A stretch of 38,734 bases of DNA from Tetmemena sp. SeJ-2015 (lineage: Eukaryota > Ciliophora > Spirotrichea > Sporadotrichida > Oxytrichidae). Shown here in pieces: positions 37,576-38,734 of this stretch. The stretch covers positions 1 to 38,734 of the forward strand of contig JAJKFJ010022757.1 of NCBI GenBank assembly GCA_027382625.1, given 5' to 3'. The notes beneath the pieces were generated by a model. The model had not been told where the DNA came from and did not search any database. It saw only the letters and a list, made by a program, of their open reading frames with translations. A program made the position numbers and the translations under genes. The stretch's first letter is position 1. Each line of letters opens with the position of its first letter.

Positions 37576-38734
37576 TCATGCTAAAATTTAACCTTAAATA
37601 GGCAATCTAAAGTCTTCTAGGAAGGTGACCTTGACGTCTGTCTCATATTCTCTGAATTTTATACCTTTAAGTGCTTCCTCTATCTCAGATAACTGAGTGT
37701 TAGGTTTCATAGGTTGCTTGATTATTACTTTGTTTACTAACTTTTTCAAAGGTTCTGATACCTTGTCTATCTTACAATGTCTTGTTGCGAATTATATTGC
37801 ATCATCTTCACTTTCACACTAGTAGTATTCCTCTGGTTTCATATCGCATTCAAGTATGATTGCAACTATAGACCAAATGTCCCACTGCACTGAACCGTTG
37901 AGCCAAGTCTGTCTCTATGGGAAGTAGCCTGCAGTTCCTTGCACCGATGCTCTCAATGTTTTCTCTTCTTACAATCTTGTTGAAGTCTATGACAGTTGCT
38001 CTGACTGGTTCAAAGTTTATCATGATGTTCTCTGGCTTGAGATCTCTGTGCACGAATCCCAACTCATGCAACTCATCACTCCTCTAACGAGGTCAGTGAG
38101 AATAGCAGTAAGCTAGTACTTGTTGCGCCTCTGCTGAGAAATTCTCTTAGTGTGATCTCCATTTAGGAAGGCGAATGGCGATGTAATCATGATCGATAAG
38201 AACACCAGCAAGATGAAGAACGTACTTCAAGTTTTTGTCCCTCGCTTCTCTCAACACTGTCAGTTCGTTCGCGAACTCAAGACCTCTCTCTTCCTTTTTA
38301 CAAGGTATTCGTAAGGGAAAATCTTGTAAGCATACTCTTCTTGTATGATGGTGTCTCTTCGCTTCGCATCAGCAAGGTGGAGGTAATTTTGAACACACTC
38401 CTCCAAATTTAAAACTCTCAAGCATGGAGTCTTGCTTTGAGCTAGCTGAAACTTTACTGACACCATACACTAAGGCTTCTGATTCATGAACTCAATCTTC
38501 CTCTTCTTCTCCTCTTGCTTCCTCTTTAGTTGAACCTTGTCAAGGTATCGTGCTTGCCTCTTAGCTGGCACCATCTTTAAAGTTTCTTTATCCTCAATTA
38601 CGAAATCAGCCAAAGTGCTTCTTTCTTTCCCTGTGTTTCTTGAGGAAACTAGAAGGTGAGAAAAATGTCTGCTCACAAGTTGAGCAAGGATAACGACCGT
38701 CCATTTCTAATGCTTCATATAGATTTAGGTTTGT
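37576..38734 (-). pseudogene. C2H2 zinc finger plus protein kinase gene, 5' end possibly cut, several frame changes
   Basis: Much less A/T-rich than the rest. Reading from the right edge: NLYEALEMDGRYPCSTCEQT then FFSPSSFLKKHRERKKH is a C-x2-C-x12-H-x5-H zinc finger. Next a Lys-rich stretch, then YAYKIF (beta-3 Lys), ELTVLREARDKNLKY (helix C), HELGFVHRDLKPENIMI (catalytic loop), VIDFNK (DFG site with N for G), GTAGYFP (activation segment end), WDIWSIVAIILE, then LEDFRLPIQG and TGA at 37576-37578. The motifs are in the normal order but in different frames. Shifts fall near 38630, 38290, 38160-38085 and 37935, each about one base. It is either a decayed gene or a region with sequencing indels. 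Confidence 0.6.

Noticed and set aside
1..38734. Telomere repeats (C4A4 type) inside the window
   Set aside because: No run of such repeats is present; the sequence is internal germline DNA, not a nanochromosome end.

Overview
The window looks like germline (micronuclear) DNA of a spirotrich ciliate of the Oxytricha/Stylonychia/Tetmemena kind. It is very AT-rich and has almost no long ORF under the standard code. Many short blocks become good coding sequence once TAA and TAG are read as Gln and TGA as stop. One aligned codon shows this directly: it is TAA in two paralogs (6212-6214, 18901-18903) and CAA in the third (34973-34975). Coding blocks lie on both strands. They are separated by AT-rich DNA bounded by short direct repeats, as expected of macronuclear-destined segments (MDSs) split by internally eliminated sequences (IESs) with pointers.

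Most of the window is three head-to-tail copies of one scrambled gene for a leucine-rich-repeat (LRR) protein: unit 1 at about 333-9320, unit 2 at about 10214-22495, unit 3 at about 23346-37460. Each unit holds the same blocks in the same order. First come short plus-strand blocks (a, L). Then comes a long minus-strand series (A, FEF, B, IESV, PQRSS, SDTQ, LGID, J, I, N4, H, G, N3), a plus-strand LRR block (LR), the plus-strand start block (N1), and minus-strand blocks N2, K and F. I can follow the start of the reading order by pointers: N1(+) > N2(-) > N3(-) > N4(-). Further along, A(-) > LR(+) share a 14-base pointer. N1/N2 and A/LR are joins between opposite strands, and N3 > N4 skips blocks G and H, so the locus is truly scrambled. 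Blocks K and F are not seen in unit 3, where a kinase-like gene follows instead. Five small IESs sit at the same codon positions in the copies, with matching pointers but different interiors, so the scrambled arrangement is older than the duplication.

Units 2 and 3 are longer because of insertions missing from the other copies. These are three MITE-like elements in unit 2 (14037-14584, 15719-16419, 18269-18755; two of them interrupt coding blocks), a near-perfect palindrome (21112-21907), a 1.4-kb palindrome with a GC-rich gene-like core (29643-31072), and two imperfect inverted duplications carrying acidic ORFs (27140-27800, 32445-33462). Several GC-richer islands (1-76, 12229-12495, 14215-14440, 20540-20810, 30080-30640) may be pieces of unrelated genes lodged in eliminated DNA.

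The right end (37576-38734, minus) holds a different gene: a C2H2 zinc finger followed by a protein kinase with HRD catalytic loop and a DFN in place of DFG, broken by several single-base frame changes. A plus-strand kinase N-lobe-like block lies at 35626-36171 and a kinase catalytic-loop remnant at 4655-4718. No rRNA gene, CRISPR array or bacterial feature is seen. Block limits are approximate because they were read by eye from paralog alignment.
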